A stretch of 64,000 nucleotides of DNA. Source: Hippophae tibetana. Lineage: Eukaryota > Streptophyta > Magnoliopsida > Rosales > Elaeagnaceae. Positions 10,955-25,639 of the stretch are shown here, piece by piece. Under the pieces are notes generated by a model. It was not told the DNA's origin and ran no database searches. It saw nothing but the letters and a program-made list of their open reading frames with translations. Both the position numbers and the translations under genes were made by a program. How positions within the stretch are numbered: position 1 is the stretch's first letter; every line of letters starts with the position of its first letter. The stretch spans positions 109,437,816 through 109,501,815 of the forward strand of contig CM072801.1 of assembly GCA_037013495.1 (NCBI GenBank), in the 5' to 3' direction.

Positions 10955-12659
10955 TTGGAGGTTTTCTCCTCTCTTAAGTCACAATTTCCAAAAAGAGAAA
11001 GAAATTGTGTCCTTAAAGTCTTGTCTTTTATTTCAATTTTGTTGACATTGTTTTCCACTTTGGATTTCATATCTTATTTTTCTTTAAAATCTTGTCATCT
11101 TTTACTTTTCTTTGTTTTATGTGTTCCACCTTTCTTTCTGCTTGAGAAAAACAAGAGAGCTAATACAGTTCACAGTGTAAAAACAAAAAGAAGGTATTAA
11201 TTGTGGTTGTAACTAAAAACTATTATAACTTTTATTTTGTGCATCGAAATGAGTACTATAACATATCAAATCTGAAGCTCCCTCCGATGCCTAAAAATGC
11301 ACCGTAGCAATAGTATATTTCCTCACTTTTGTCAACCCAAATTTCACGGTTCATACTACATAATGATGTCTTAAACTTTGGTCGCACCTTATTTCGTTGT
11401 AATCTCTTCTTCCTCTTGAGGATTTCAATTTGTTCATCTTAGCCATATTCTTAGTAATTCAATCTTTCTTATTCCATTGAGTTCCAGCGTTCTTAGGTTG
11501 TCCGCAAAAAGGATTCGCATCGTTTGGGATCATAACCTTGGATGCTGAAAATGGAGTATCTACCTTCACATATCTATTTTTAGAATTTTAGATTTAAAAC
11601 TTTTTGTGCTTCGGAGGTTTTCTCCTCTCTTAAGTCACAATTTCCAAAAAGGGAAAGAAATTGTTTCCTTAAAGTCTTGTCTTTTATTTCAATTTTGTTG
11701 ACATTGTTTTCCACTTTGGATTTCATATCATATTTTTCTTTAAAATCTTGTCATCTTTTACTTTTCTTTGTTTTATGTGTTCCACCTTTCTTTCTTCTTG
11801 AGAAAAACAAGAGAGCTAATACAGTTCACAGTGAAAAAACAAAAAGAAGGTATTAATTGTGGTTGTAACTAAAAACTGTTATAACTTTTATTTTGTGCAT
11901 CGAAATGAGTACTATAACATATCAAATCTGAAGCTCGTTCCGATGCCTAAAAACGCACCGTAGCAATAGTATATTTCCCCACTTTTGTCAACCCAAATTT
12001 CATGGTTCATACTACATAATGATGTCTTAAACTTTGGTCGCACCTTATTTCGTTGTAATCTCTTCTTGCTCTTTAGGATTTCAATTTGTTCATCTTAGCC
12101 ATATTCTTAGTAATTCAATCTTTCTTATTCCATTGAGTTCTAGCGTTCTTAGGTTTTCCGCAAATGGGATTCGCATCATTTGGGATCATAACCTTGGTTG
12201 CTGAAAATGGTGTATCTACCTTCACATATCTATTTTAAGAATTTTAGGTTTAAAACATTTTGTGCTTTGGAGGTTTTCTCCTCTCTTAAGTCACAATTTC
12301 CAAAAAGATAAAGAAATTGTGTCCTTAAAGTCTAGTCTTTTATTTCAATTTTGTAGACATTGTTTTCAACTTTGGATTTCATATCATATTTTTCTTTAAA
12401 ATCTTGTCATCTTTTACTTTTCTTTGTTTTATGTGTTCCACCTTTCTTTCTTCTTGAGAAAAACAAGAGAGCTAATACAGTTCACAGTGAAAAAACAAAA
12501 AGAAGGTATTAATTGTGGTTGTAACTAAAAACTGTTATAACTTTTATTTTGTGCATCGAAATGAGTACTATAACATATCAAATCTGAAGCTCGTTCCGAT
12601 GCCTAAAAACGCACCGTAGCAATAGTATATTTCCCCACTTTTGTCAATCCAAATTTCAT

Positions 12660-15600
12660 GGTTCATACTACATAATGATGTCTTAAACTTTGGTCTCACC
12701 TTATTTCGTTGTAATCTCTTCTTGCTCTTTAGTATTTCAATTTGTTCATCTTCGCCATATTCTTAGTAATTCAATCTTTCTTATTCCATTGAGTTCCAGC
12801 ATTCTTAGGTTGTCCGCAAAAGGGATTCGCACCGTTTGGGATCATAACCTTGGTTGGTGAAAATGGTGTATCTACCTTCACATATCTATTTTTAGAATTT
12901 TAGGTTTAAAAAATTTTGTGCTTTGGAGGTTTTCTCCTCTCTTAAGTCACAATTTCCAAAAAGAAAAAGAAATTGTGTCCTTAAAGTCGTGTCTTTTATT
13001 TCAATTTTGTAGACATTGTTTTCCACTTTGGATTTCATATCTTATTTTTCTTTAAAATCTTGTCATCTTTTACTTTTCTTTGTTTTATGTGTTCCACCTT
13101 TCTTTCTGCTTGAGAAAAACAAGAGAGCTAATACAGTTCATAGTGTAAAAACAAAAAGAAGGTATTAATTGTGGTTGTAACTAAAAACTATTATAACTTT
13201 TATTTTGTGCATCCAAAGGAGTACTTTAACATATCAAATCTGAAGCTCGTTCCGAAGCCTAAAAACGCACCGTAGCAATAGTATATTTCCCCACTTTTGT
13301 CAACCCAAATTTCGTGGTTCATACTACATAATGATGTCTTAAACTTTGGTCGCACCTTATTTCGTTGTAATCTCTTCTTGCTCTTTAGGATTTCAATTTG
13401 TTCATCTTAGCCATATTCTTAGTAATTCAATCTTTCTTATTCCATTGAGTTCCAGCTTTCTTAGGTTGTCCGCAAATGGGATTCGCGTCGTTTGGGATCA
13501 TAACCTTGGTTGGTGAAAATGGTGTATCTACCTTCACATATCTATTTTTAGAATTTTAGGTTTAAAAAATTTTGTGCTTTGGAGGTTTTCTCCTCTCTTA
13601 AGTCACAATTTCCAAAAAGAGAAAGAAATTGTGTCCTTAAAGTCTTGTCTTTTATTTCAATTTTGTAGACATTGTTTTCCACTTTGGATTTCATATCTTA
13701 TTTTTCTTTAAAATCTTGTCGTCTTTTACTTTTCTTTGTTTTATGTGTTCCACCTTTCTTTCTTCTTGAGAAAAACAAGAGAGCTAATACAGTTCACAGT
13801 GTAAAAACAAAAAGAAGGTATTAATTGTGGTTGTAACTAAAAACTGTTATAACTTTTATTTTGTGCATCGAAATGAGTACTATAACATATCAAATCTGAA
13901 ACTCCTTCCGATGCCTAAAAATGCACCGTAGCAATAGTATATTTCCTCACTTTTGTCAACCCAAATTTCACGGTTCATACTACATAATGATGTCTTAAAC
14001 TTTGGTCGCACCTTATTTCGTTGTAATCTCTTCTTCCTCTTTAGGATTTCAATTTGTTCATCTTAGCCATATTCTTAGTAATTCAATCTTTCTTATTCCA
14101 TTGAGTTCCAGCGTTCTTAGGTTGTCCGCAAAAAGGATTCGCATCGTTTGGGATCATAACCTTGGATGCTGAAAATGGAGTATCTACCTTCACATATCTA
14201 TTTTTAGAATTTTAGATTTAAAACTTTTTGTGCTTCGGAGGTTTTCTCCTCTCTTAAGTCAGAATTTCCAAAAAGGGAAAGAAATTGTTTCCTAAAAGTC
14301 TTGTCTTTTATTTCCATTTTGTTGACATTGTTTTCCACTTTGGATTTCATATCTTATTTTTCTTTAAAATCTTGTCATCTTTTACTTTTCTTTGTTTTAT
14401 GTGTTCCACCTTTCTTTCTTCTTGAGAAAAACAAGATAGCTAATACAGTTCACAGTGTTAAAACAAAAAGAAGGTATTAATTGTTGTTGTAACTAAAAAC
14501 TGTTATAACTTTTATTTTGTGCATCGAAATGAGTACTATAACATATCAAATCTGAAGCTCGTTCCGAAGCCTAAAAACGCACCGTAGCAATAGTATATTT
14601 CCCCACTTTTGTCAACCCAAATTTCATGGTTCATACAACATAATTATGTCTTAAACTTTGGTCGCACCTTATTTCGTTGTAATCTCTTCTTGCTCTTTAG
14701 GATTTCAATTTGTTCATCTTAGCCATATTCTTAGCAATTCAATCTTTCTTATTCCATTGAGTTGCAGCGTTCTTAGGTTGTCCGCAAAAGGGATTCGCAT
14801 CATTTGGGATCATATCCTTGGTTGCTGAAAATGGTGTATCTACCTTCACATATCTATTTTAAGAATTTTAGGTCTAAAACATTTTGTTCTTTGGAGGTTT
14901 TCTCCTCTCTTAAGTCACAATTTCCAAAAAGAGAAAGAAATTGTGTCCTTAAAGTCTTGTCTTTTATTTCAACTTTGTAGACATTGTTTTCAACTTTGGA
15001 TTTCATATCTTATTTTCTTTAAAATCATGTCTTCTTTTACTTTTCTTTGTTTTATGTGTTCCACCTTTCTTTCTTTCTTCTTGAGAAAAACAAGAGAGCT
15101 AATACAGTTCACAGTGTAAAAAAAAAAGAAGGTACTAATTGTGGTTGTAACTAAAAACTGTTATAACTTTTATTTTGTGCATCGAAATGAGTACTATAAC
15201 ATATCAAATCTGAAGCTCGTTCCGAAGCCTAAAAAGGCACCGTAGCAATAGTATATTTCCCCACTTTTGTCAACCCAAATTTCATGGTGCATACTACATA
15301 ATGATGTCTTAAACTTTGGTCACACCTTATTTCGTTGTAATCTCTTCTTGCTCTTTAGTATTTCAATTTGTTCATCTTCGCCATATTCTTAGTAATTCAA
15401 TCTTTTTTATTCCATTGAGTTACAGCGTTCTTAGGTTGTCCGCAAAAGGGATTCGCATCGTTTGGGATCATAACCTTGGTTGCTGAAAATGGTGTATCTA
15501 CCTTCACATATCTATTTTTAGAATTTTAGATTTAAAAAATTTTGTGCTTCGGAGGTTTTCTCCTCTCTTAAGTCACAATTTCCAAAAAGAGAAAGAAATT

Positions 15601-18600
15601 GTGTCCTTAAAGTCTTGTCTTTTATTTCAATTTTGTTGACATTGTTTGCCACTTTGGATTTCAGATCATATTTTTCTTTAAAATCTTGTCATCTTTTAAT
15701 TTTCTTTGTTTTATGTGTTCCACCTTTCTTTCTTCTTGAGAAAAACAAAAGAGCTAATACAGTTCACAGTGAAAAAAAAAGAAGGTATTAATTGTGGTTG
15801 TAACTAAAAACTGTTATAACTTTTATTTTGTGCATCGAAATGAGTACTATAACATATCAAATCTGAAGCACGTTTCGATGCCTAAAAACGCACCGTAGCA
15901 ATAATATATTTCCCCACTTTTGTCAACCCAAATTTCATGGTTCATACTACATAATGATGTCTTAAACTTTGGTCGCACCTTATTTCGTTGTAATCTCTTC
16001 TTGCTCTTTAGTATTTCAATTTGTTCATCTTCGCCATATTCTTAGTATTCAAGCTTTCTTATTCCATTGAGTTCCAGCGTTCTTAGGTTGGCCGCAAAAG
16101 GGATTCGCATAGTTTGGGATCATAACCTTGGTTGCTGAAAATGGTGTATCTACCTTCACATATCTATTTTTAGAATTTTAGGTTTAAAAAATTTTGTGCT
16201 TTGGAGGTTTTCTCCTCTCTTAAGTCACAATTTCCAAAAAGAGAAAGAAATTGTGTCCTTAAAGTCGTGTCTTTTATTTCAATTTTGTTGACATTGTTTT
16301 CCACTTTGGATTTCATATCTTATTTTTCTTTAAAATCTTGTCATCTTTTACTTTTCTTTGTTTTATGTGTTCCACCTTTCTTTCTTCTTGAGAAAAACAA
16401 GAGAGCTAATACAGTTCACAGTGAAAAAACAAAAAGAAGGTATTAATTGTGGTTGTAACTAAAAACTGTAATAACTTTTATTTTGTGCATCGAAATGAGT
16501 ACTATAACATATCAAATCTGAAGCTCGTTCCGATGCCTAAAAACGCACCGTAGCAATAGTATATTTCCCCACTTTTGTCAACCCAAATTTCATGGTTCAT
16601 ACTACATAATGATGTCTTAAACTTTGGTCGCACCTTATTTCGTTGTAATCTCTTCTTGCTCTTTAGTATTTCAATTTGTTCATCTTCGCCATATTCTTAG
16701 TAATTCAATCTTTCTTATTCCATTGAGTTCCAGCGTTCTTAGGTTGTCCGCAAAAGGGATTCGCATCGTTTGGGATCATAACCTTGGTTGGTGAAAATGG
16801 TGTATCTACCTTCACATATCTATTTTTAGAATTTTAGGTTTAAAAAATTTTGTGCTTTGGTGGTTTTCTCCTCTCTTAAGTCACAATTTCCAAAAAGAGA
16901 AACAAATTGTGTCCTTAAAGTCGTGTCTTTTATTTCAATTTTGTTGACATTGTTTTCCACTTTGGATTTCATATCTTATTTTTCTTTAAAATCTTGTCAT
17001 CTTTTACTTTTCTTTGTTTTATGTGTTCCACCTTTCTTTCTGCTTGAGAAAAACAAGAGAGCTAATACAGTTCATAGTGTAAAAACAAAAAGAAGGAATT
17101 AATTGTGGTTGTAACTAAAAACTATTATAACTTTTATTTTGTGCATCCAAAGGAGTACTTTAACATATCAAATCTGAAGCTCGTTCTGAAGCCTAAAAAC
17201 GCACCGTAGCAATAGTATATTTCCCCACTTTTGTCAACCCAAATTTCATGGTTCATACTACATAATGATGTCTTAAACTTTGGTCGCACCTTATTTCGTT
17301 GTAATCTCTTCTTGCTCTTTAGGATTTCAATTTGTTCATCTTAGCCATATTCTTAGTAATTCAATCTTTCTTAATCCATTGAGTTCCAGCGTTCTTAGGT
17401 TGTCCGCAAAAGGGATTCGCATCGTTTGGGATCATAACCTTGGATGCTGAAAATGGAGTATCTATCTTCACATATGTATTTTTAGAATTTTAGATTTAAC
17501 AAATTTTGTGCTTTGGAGGTTTTCTCCTCTCTTAAGTCACAATTTCCAAAAAGGGAAAGAAATTGTGTCCTTAAAGTCGTGTCTTTTATTTCAATTTTGT
17601 TGACATTGTTTTCCACTTTGGATTTCATATCTTATTTTTCTTTAAAATCTTGTCATCTTTTACTTTTCTTTGTTTTATGTGTTCCACCTTTCTTTCTTAT
17701 TGAGAAAAACAAGAGAGCTAATACAGTTCACAGTGTAAAAACAAAAAGAAGGTATTAATTGTGGTTGTAACTAAAAACTGTTATAACTTTTATTTTTTGC
17801 ATCGAAATGAGTACTATAACATATCAAATCTGAAGCTCGTTCCGATGCCTAAAAATGCACCGTAGCAATAGTATATTTCCCCACTTTTGTCAACCCAAAT
17901 TTCATGGTTCCTACTACATAATGATGTCTTAAACTTTGGTCGCACCTTATTTCGTTGTAATCCCTTCTTGCTCTTTAGGATTTCAATTTTTTCATCTTAG
18001 CCATATTCTTAGTAATTCAATCTTTCTTACTCCATTGAGTTCCAGCGTTCTTAGGTTGTCTGCAAAAGGGATTCGCATCGTTTGGGATCATAACCTTGGA
18101 TGCTGAAAATGGAGTATCTACCTTCACATATCTATTTTTAGAATTTTAGATTTAAAACTTTTTGTGCTACGGAGGTTTTCTCCTCTCTTAAGTCACAATT
18201 TCCAAAAAGGGAAAGAAATTGTTTCCTTAAAGTCTTGTCTTTTATTTCAATTTTGTTGACATTGTTTTCCACTTTGGATTTCATATCATATTTTTCTTTA
18301 AAATCTTGTCATCTTTTACTTTTCTTTGTTTTATGTGTTCCACCTTTCTTTCTTCTTGAGAAAAACAAGAGAGCTAATACAGTTCACAGTGAAAAAACAA
18401 AAAGAAGGTATTAATTGTGGTTGTAACTAAAAACTGTAATAACTTTTATTTTGTGCATCGAAATGAGTACTATAACATATCAAATCTGAAGCTCGTTCCG
18501 ATGCCTAAAAACGCACCGTAGCAATAGTATATTTCCCCACTTTTGTCAACCCAAATTTCATGGTTCATACTACATAATGATGTCTTAAACTTTGGTCGCA

Positions 18601-21600
18601 CCTTATTTCGTTGTAATCTCTTCTTGCTCTTTAGTATTTCAATTTGTTCATCTTCGCCATATTCTTAGTAATTCAATCTTTCTTATTCAATTGAGTTCCA
18701 GCGTTCTTAGGTTGTCCGCAAAAGGGATTCGCATCGTTTGGGATCATAACCTTGGTTGGTGAAAATGGTGTATCTACCTTCACATATCTATTTTTAGAAT
18801 TTTAGGTTTAAAAAATTTTGTGCTTTGGTGGTTTTCTCCTCTCTTAAGTCACAATTTCCAAAAAGAGAAACAAATTGTGTCCTTAAAGTCGTGTCTTTTA
18901 TTTCAATTTTGTTGACATTGTTTTCCACTTTGGATTTCATATCTTATTTTTCTTTAAAATCTTGTCATCTTTTACTTTTCTTTGTTTTATGTGTTCCACC
19001 TTTCTTTCTTATTGAGAAAAACAAGAGAGCTAATACAGTTCACAGTGTAAAAACAAAAAGAAGGTATTAATTGTGGTTGTAACTAAAAACTGTTATAACT
19101 TTTATTTTGTGCATCGAAATGAGTACTATAACATATCAAATCTGAAGCTCGTTCCGATGCCTAAAAACGCGCCGTAGCAATAGTATATTTCCCCACTTTT
19201 GTCAACCCAAATTTCATGGTTCATACTACATAATGATGTCTTAAACTTTGGTCTCACCTTATTTCGTTGTAATCTCTTCTTGCTCTTTAGTATTTCAATT
19301 TGTTCATCTTCGCCATATTCTTAGTAATTCAATCTTTCTTATTCCATTGAGTTCCAGCATTCTTAGGTTGTCCGCAAAAGGGATTCGCACCGTTTGGGAT
19401 CATAACCTTGGTTGGTGAAAATGGTGTATCTACCTTCACATATCTATTTTTAGAATTTTAGGTTTAAAAAATTTTGTGCTTTGGAGGTTTTCTCCTCTCT
19501 TAAGTCACAATTTCCAAAAAGAGAAAGAAATTGTGTCCTTAAAGTCGTGTCTTTTATTTCAATTTTGTAGACATTGTTTTCCACTTTGGATTTCATATCT
19601 TATTTTTCTTTAAAATCTTGTCATCTTTTACTTTTCTTTGTTTTATGTGTTCCACCTTTCTTTCTGCTTGAGAAAAACAAGAGAGCTAATACAGTTCATA
19701 GTGTAAAAACAAAAAGAAGGTATTAATTGTGGTTGTAACTAAAAACTATTATAACTTTTATTTTGTGCATCCAAAGGAGTACTTTAACATATCAAATCTG
19801 AAGCTCGTTCCGAAGCCTAAAAACGCACCGTAGCAATAGTATATTTCCCCACTTTTGTCAACCCAAATTTCGTGGTTCATACTACATAATGATGTCTTAA
19901 ACTTTGGTCGCACCTTATTTCGTTGTAATCTCTTCTTGCTCTTTAGGATTTCAATTTGTTCATCTTAGCCATATTCTTAGTAATTCAATCTTTCTTATTC
20001 CATTGAGTTCCAGCTTTCTTAGGTTGTCCGCAAATGGGATTCGCGTCGTTTGGGATCATAACCTTGGTTGGTGAAAATGGTGTATCTACCTTCACATATC
20101 TATTTTTAGAATTTTAGGTTTAAAAAATTTTGTGCTTTGGAGGTTTTCTCCTCTCTTAAGTCACAATTTCCAAAAAGAGAAAGAAATTGTGTCCTTAAAG
20201 TCTTGTCTTTTATTTCAATTTTGTAGACATTGTTTTCCACTTTGGATTTCATATCTTATTTTTCTTTAAAATCTTGTCGTCTTTTACTTTTCTTTGTTTT
20301 ATGTGTTCCACCTTTCTTTCTTCTTGAGAAAAACAAGAGAGCTAATACAGTTCACAGTGTAAAAACAAAAAGAAGGTATTAATTGTGGTTGTAACTAAAA
20401 ACTGTTATAACTTTTATTTTGTGCATCGAAATGAGTACTATAACATATCAAATCTGAAACTCCTTCCGATGCCTAAAAATGCACCGTAGCAATAGTATAT
20501 TTCCTCACTTTTGTCAACCCAAATTTCACGGTTCATACTACATAATGATGTCTTAAACTTTGGTCGCACCTTATTTCGTTGTAATCTCTTCTTCCTCTTT
20601 AGGATTTCAATTTGTTCATCTTAGCCTAATTCTTAGTAATTCAATCTTTCTTATTCCATTGAGTTCCAGCGTTCTTAGGTTGTCCGCAAAAAGGATTCGC
20701 ATCGTTTGGGATCATAACCTTGGATGCTGAAAATGGAGTATCTACCTTCACATATCTATTTTTAGAATTTTAGATTTAAAACTTTTTGTGCTTCGGAGGT
20801 TTTCTCCTCTCTTAAGTCAGAATTTCCAAAAAGGGAAAGAAATTGTTTCCTAAAAGTCTTGTCTTTTATTTCAATTTTGTTGACATTGTTTTCCACTTTG
20901 GATTTCATATCTTATTTTTCTTTAAAATCTTGTCATCTTTTACTTTTCTTTGTTTTATGTGTTCCACCTTTCTTTCTTCTTGAGAAAAACAAGATAGCTA
21001 ATACAGTTCACAGTGTTAAAACAAAAAGAAGGTATTAATTGTTGTTGTAACTAAAAACTGTTATAACTTTTATTTTGTGCATCGAAATGAGTACTATAAC
21101 ATATCAAATCTGAAGCTCGTTCCGAAGCCTAAAAACGCACCGTAGCAATAGTATATTTCCCCACTTTTGTCAACCCAAATTTCATGGTTCATACAACATA
21201 ATTATGTCTTAAACTTTGGTCGCACCTTATTTCGTTGTAATCTCTTCTTGCTCTTTAGGATTTCAATTTGTTCATCTTAGCCATATTCTTAGCAATTCAA
21301 TCTTTCTTATTCCATTGAGTTGCAGCGTTCTTAGGTTGTCCGCAAAAGGGATTCGCATCATTTGGGATCATAACCTTGGTTGCTGAAAATGGTGTATCTA
21401 CCTTCACATATCTATTTTAAGAATTTTAGGTCTAAAACATTTTGTTCTTTGGAGGTTTTCTCCTCTCTTAAGTCACAATTTCCAAAAAGAGAAAGAAATT
21501 GTGTCCTTAAAGTCTTGTCTTTTATTTCAATTTTGTAGACATTGTTTTCAACTTTGGATTTCATATCTTATTTTCTTTAAAATCATGTCTTCTTTTACTT

Positions 21601-24600
21601 TTCTTTGTTTTATGTGTTCCACCTTTCTTTCTTTCTTCTTGAGAAAAACAAGAGAGCTAATACAGTTCACAGTGTAAAAAAAAAAGAAGGTACTAATTGT
21701 GGTTGTAACTAAAAACTGTTATAACTTTTATTTTGTGCATCGAAATGAGTACTATAACATATCAAATCTGAAGCTCGTTCCGAAGCCTAAAAAGGGACCG
21801 TAGCAATAGTATATTTCCCCACTTTTGTCAACCCAAATTTCATGGTGCATACTACATAATGATGTCTTAAACTTTAGTCACACCTTATTTCGTTGTAATC
21901 TCTTCTTGCTCTTTAGGATTTCAATTTGTTCATCTTAGCCATATTCTTAGTAATTCAATCTTTTTTATTCCATTGAGTTACAGCGTTCTTAGGTTGTCCG
22001 CAAAAGGGATTCGCATCGTTTGGGATCATAACCTTGGTTGCTGAAAATGGTGTATCTACCTTCACATATCTATTTTTAGAATTTTAGATTTAAAAAATTT
22101 TGTGCTTCGGAGGTTTTCTCCTCTCTTAAGTCACAATTTCCAAAAAGAGAAAGAAATTGTGTCCTTAAAGTCTTGTCTTTTATTTCAATTTTGTTGACAT
22201 TGTTTGCCACTTTGGATTTCAGATCATATTTTTCTTTAAAATCTTGTCATCTTTTAATTTTCTTTGTTTTATGTGTTCCACCTTTCTTTCTTCTTGAGAA
22301 AAACAAAAGAGCTAATACAGTTCACAGTGAAAAAAAAAGAAGGTATTAATTGTGGTTGTAACTAAAAACTGTTATAACTTTTATTTTGTGCATCGAAATG
22401 AGTACTATAACATATCAAATCTGAAGCACGTTTCGATGCCTAAAAACGCACCGTAGCAATAATATATTTCCCCACTTTTGTCAACCCAAATTTCATGGTT
22501 CATACTACATAATGATGTCTTAAACTTTGGTCGCACCTTATTTCGTTGTAATCTCTTCTTGCTCTTTAGTATTTCAATTTGTTCATCTTCGCCATATTCT
22601 TAGTATTCAAGCTTTCTTATTCCATTGAGTTCCAGCGTTCTTAGGTTGGCCGCAAAAGGGATTCGCATAGTTTGGGATCATAACCTTGGTTGCTGAAAAT
22701 GGTGTATCTACCTTCACATATCTATTTTTAGAATTTTAGGTTTAAAAAATTTTGTGCTTTGGAGGTTTTCTCCTCTCTTAAGTCACAATTTCCAAAAAGA
22801 GAAAGAAATTGTGTCCTTAAAGTCGTGTCTTTTATTTCAATTTTGTTGACATTGTTTTCCACTTTGGATTTCATATCTTATTTTTCTTTAAAATCTTGTC
22901 ATCTTTTACTTTTCTTTGTTTTATGTGTTCCACCTTTCTTTCTTCTTGAGAAAAACAAGAGAGCTAATACAGTTCACAGTGAAAAAACAAAAAGAAGGTA
23001 TTAATTGTGGTTGTAACTAAAAACTGTAATAACTTTTATTTTGTGCATCGAAATGAGTACTATAACATATCAAATCTGAAGCTCGTTCCGATGCCTAAAA
23101 ACGCACCGTAGCAATAGTATATTTCCCCACTTTTGTCAACCCAAATTTCATGGTTCATACTACATAATGATGTCTTAAACTTTGGTCGCACCTTATTTCG
23201 TTGTAATCTCTTCTTGCTCTTTAGTATTTCAATTTGTTCATCTTCGCCATATTCTTAGTAATTCAATCTTTCTTATTCCATTGAGTTCCAGCGTTCTTAG
23301 GTTGTCCGCAAAAGGGATTCGCATCGTTTGGGATCATAACCTTGGTTGGTGAAAATGGTGTATCTACCTTCACATATCTATTTTTAGAATTTTAGGTTTA
23401 AAAAATTTTGTGCTTTGGTGGTTTTCTCCTCTCTTAAGTCACAATTTCCAAAAAGAGAAACAAATTGTGTCCTTAAAGTCGTGTCTTTTATTTCAATTTT
23501 GTTGACATTGTTTTCCACTTTGGATTTCATATCTTATTTTTCTTTAAAATCTTGTCATCTTTTACATTTCTTTGTTTTATGTGTTCCACCTTTCTTTCTG
23601 CTTGAGAAAAACAAGAGAGCTAATACAGTTCATAGTGTAAAAACAAAAAGAAGGAATTAATTGTGGTTGTAACTAAAAACTATTATAACTTTTATTTTGT
23701 GCATCCAAAGGAGTACTTTAACATATCAAATCTGAAGCTCGTTCTGAAGCCTAAAAACGCACCGTAGCAATAGTATATTTCCCCACTTTTGTCAACCCAA
23801 ATTTCATGGTTCATACTACATAATGATGTCTTAAACTTTGGTCGCACCTTATTTCGTTGTAATCTCTTCTTGCTCTTTAGGATTTCAATTTGTTCATCTT
23901 AGCCATATTCTTAGTAATTCAATCTTTCTTAATCCATTGAGTTCCAGCGTTCTTAGGTTGTCCGCAAAAGGGATTCGCATCGTTTGGGATCATAACCTTG
24001 GATGCTGAAAATGGAGTATCTATCTTCACATATGTATTTTTAGAATTTTAGATTTAACAAATTTTGTGCTTTGGAGGTTTTCTCCTCTCTTAAGTCACAA
24101 TTTCCAAAAAGGGAAAGAAATTGTGTCCTTAAAGTCGTGTCTTTTATTTCAATTTTGTTGACATTGTTTTCCACTTTGGATTTCATATCTTATTTTTCTT
24201 TAAAATCTTGTCATCTTTTACTTTTCTTTGTTTTATGTGTTCCACCTTTCTTTCTTATTGAGAAAAACAAGAGAGCTAATACAGTTCACAGTGTAAAAAC
24301 AAAAAGAAGGTATTAATTGTGGTTGTAACTAAAAACTGTTATAACTTTTATTTTTTGCATCGAAATGAGTACTATAACATATCAAATCTGAAGCTCGTTC
24401 CGATGCCTAAAAATGCACCGTAGCAATAGTATATTTCCCCACTTTTGTCAACCCAAATTTCATGGTTCCTACTACATAATGATGTCTTAAACTTTGGTCG
24501 CACCTTATTTCGTTGTAATCCCTTCTTGCTCTTTAGGATTTCAATTTTTTCATCTTAGCCATATTCTTAGTAATTCAATCTTTCTTACTCCATTGAGTTC

Positions 24601-25630
24601 CAGCGTTCTTAGGTTGTCTGCAAAAGGGATTCGCATCGTTTGGGATCATAACCTTGGATGCTGAAAATGGAGTATCTACCTTCACATATCTATTTTTAGA
24701 ATTTTAGATTTAAAACTTTTTGTGCTACGGAGGTTTTCTCCTCTCTTAAGTCACAATTTCCAAAAAGGGAAAGAAATTGTTTCCTTAAAGTCTTGTCTTT
24801 TATTTCAATTTTGTTGACATTGTTTTCCACTTTGGATTTCATATCATATTTTTCTTTAAAATCTTGTCATCTTTTACTTTTCTTTGTTTTATGTGTTCCA
24901 CCTTTCTTTCTTCTTGAGAAAAACAAGAGAGCTAATACAGTTCACAGTGAAAAAACAAAAAGAAGGTATTAATTGTGGTTGTAACTAAAAACTGTAATAA
25001 CTTTTATTTTGTGCATCGAAATGAGTACTATAACATATCAAATCTGAAGCTCGTTCCGATGCCTAAAAACGCACCGTAGCAATAGTATATTTCCCCACTT
25101 TTGTCAACCCAAATTTCATGGTTCATACTACATAATGATGTCTTAAACTTTGGTCGCACCTTATTTCGTTGTAATCTCTTCTTGCTCTTTAGTATTTCAA
25201 TTTGTTCATCTTCGCCATATTCTTAGTAATTCAATCTTTCTTATTCAATTGAGTTCCAGCGTTCTTAGGTTGTCCGCAAAAGGGATTCGCATCGTTTGGG
25301 ATCATAACCTTGGTTGGTGAAAATGGTGTATCTACCTTCACATATCTATTTTTAGAATTTTAGGTTTAAAAAATTTTGTGCTTTGGTGGTTTTCTCCTCT
25401 CTTAAGTCACAATTTCCAAAAAGAGAAACAAATTGTGTCCTTAAAGTCGTGTCTTTTATTTCAATTTTGTTGACATTGTTTTCCACTTTGGATTTCATAT
25501 CTTATTTTTCTTTAAAATCTTGTCATCTTTTACTTTTCTTTGTTTTATGTGTTCCACCTTTCTTTCTTATTGAGAAAAACAAGAGAGCTAATACAGTTCA
25601 CAGTGTAAAAACAAAAAGAAGGTATTAATT
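12660..25630. repeat. Tandem duplication of a 10-monomer higher-order unit (offset 6558 bp)
   Basis: Landmarks 12923, 13579, 14235, 14891, 15549, 16201, 16857, 17513, 18169 and 18825 correspond at exactly 6558 bp to 19481 through 25383. Shared private variants in order include GGTCTCACC, GCACCG, CAGCTTTC with GCGTCG, GTCAGAATTT, GTGTTAAAAC, CAACATAATTATG, TTGTTCTTTGG, an extra CTTT before TTCTTGAG, GGTACTAATTG, TTCAGATCAT, TAGTATTCAAGC, TTGGTGG, TTAACAAATT and GTGCTACGG. The unusual 658 and 652 bp intervals recur at the same places in both units. The left unit begins between about 12650 and 12690; the right unit ends near 25630 (GTGGTTG against GTCGTTG). Scattered differences exist, for example around 15322-15403 against 21880-21961. 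Confidence 0.88.
14891..16200. repeat. Pair of length-variant monomers (658 + 652 bp)
   Basis: The first member gains 4 bp (an extra CTTT in the CTTTCTTT run near 15070), loses one T in TATTTTCTTT and one base in the A-tract near 15118-15127. The second loses 3 bases in the A-tract near 15771-15780 and one at AGTATTCAAGC. The same pair recurs at 21449-22758, and a diverged form (657 + 653 bp) at 42436-43745. It is therefore a useful landmark for following array rearrangement. Confidence 0.85.
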
Positions 25631-25639
25631 GTCGTTGTA

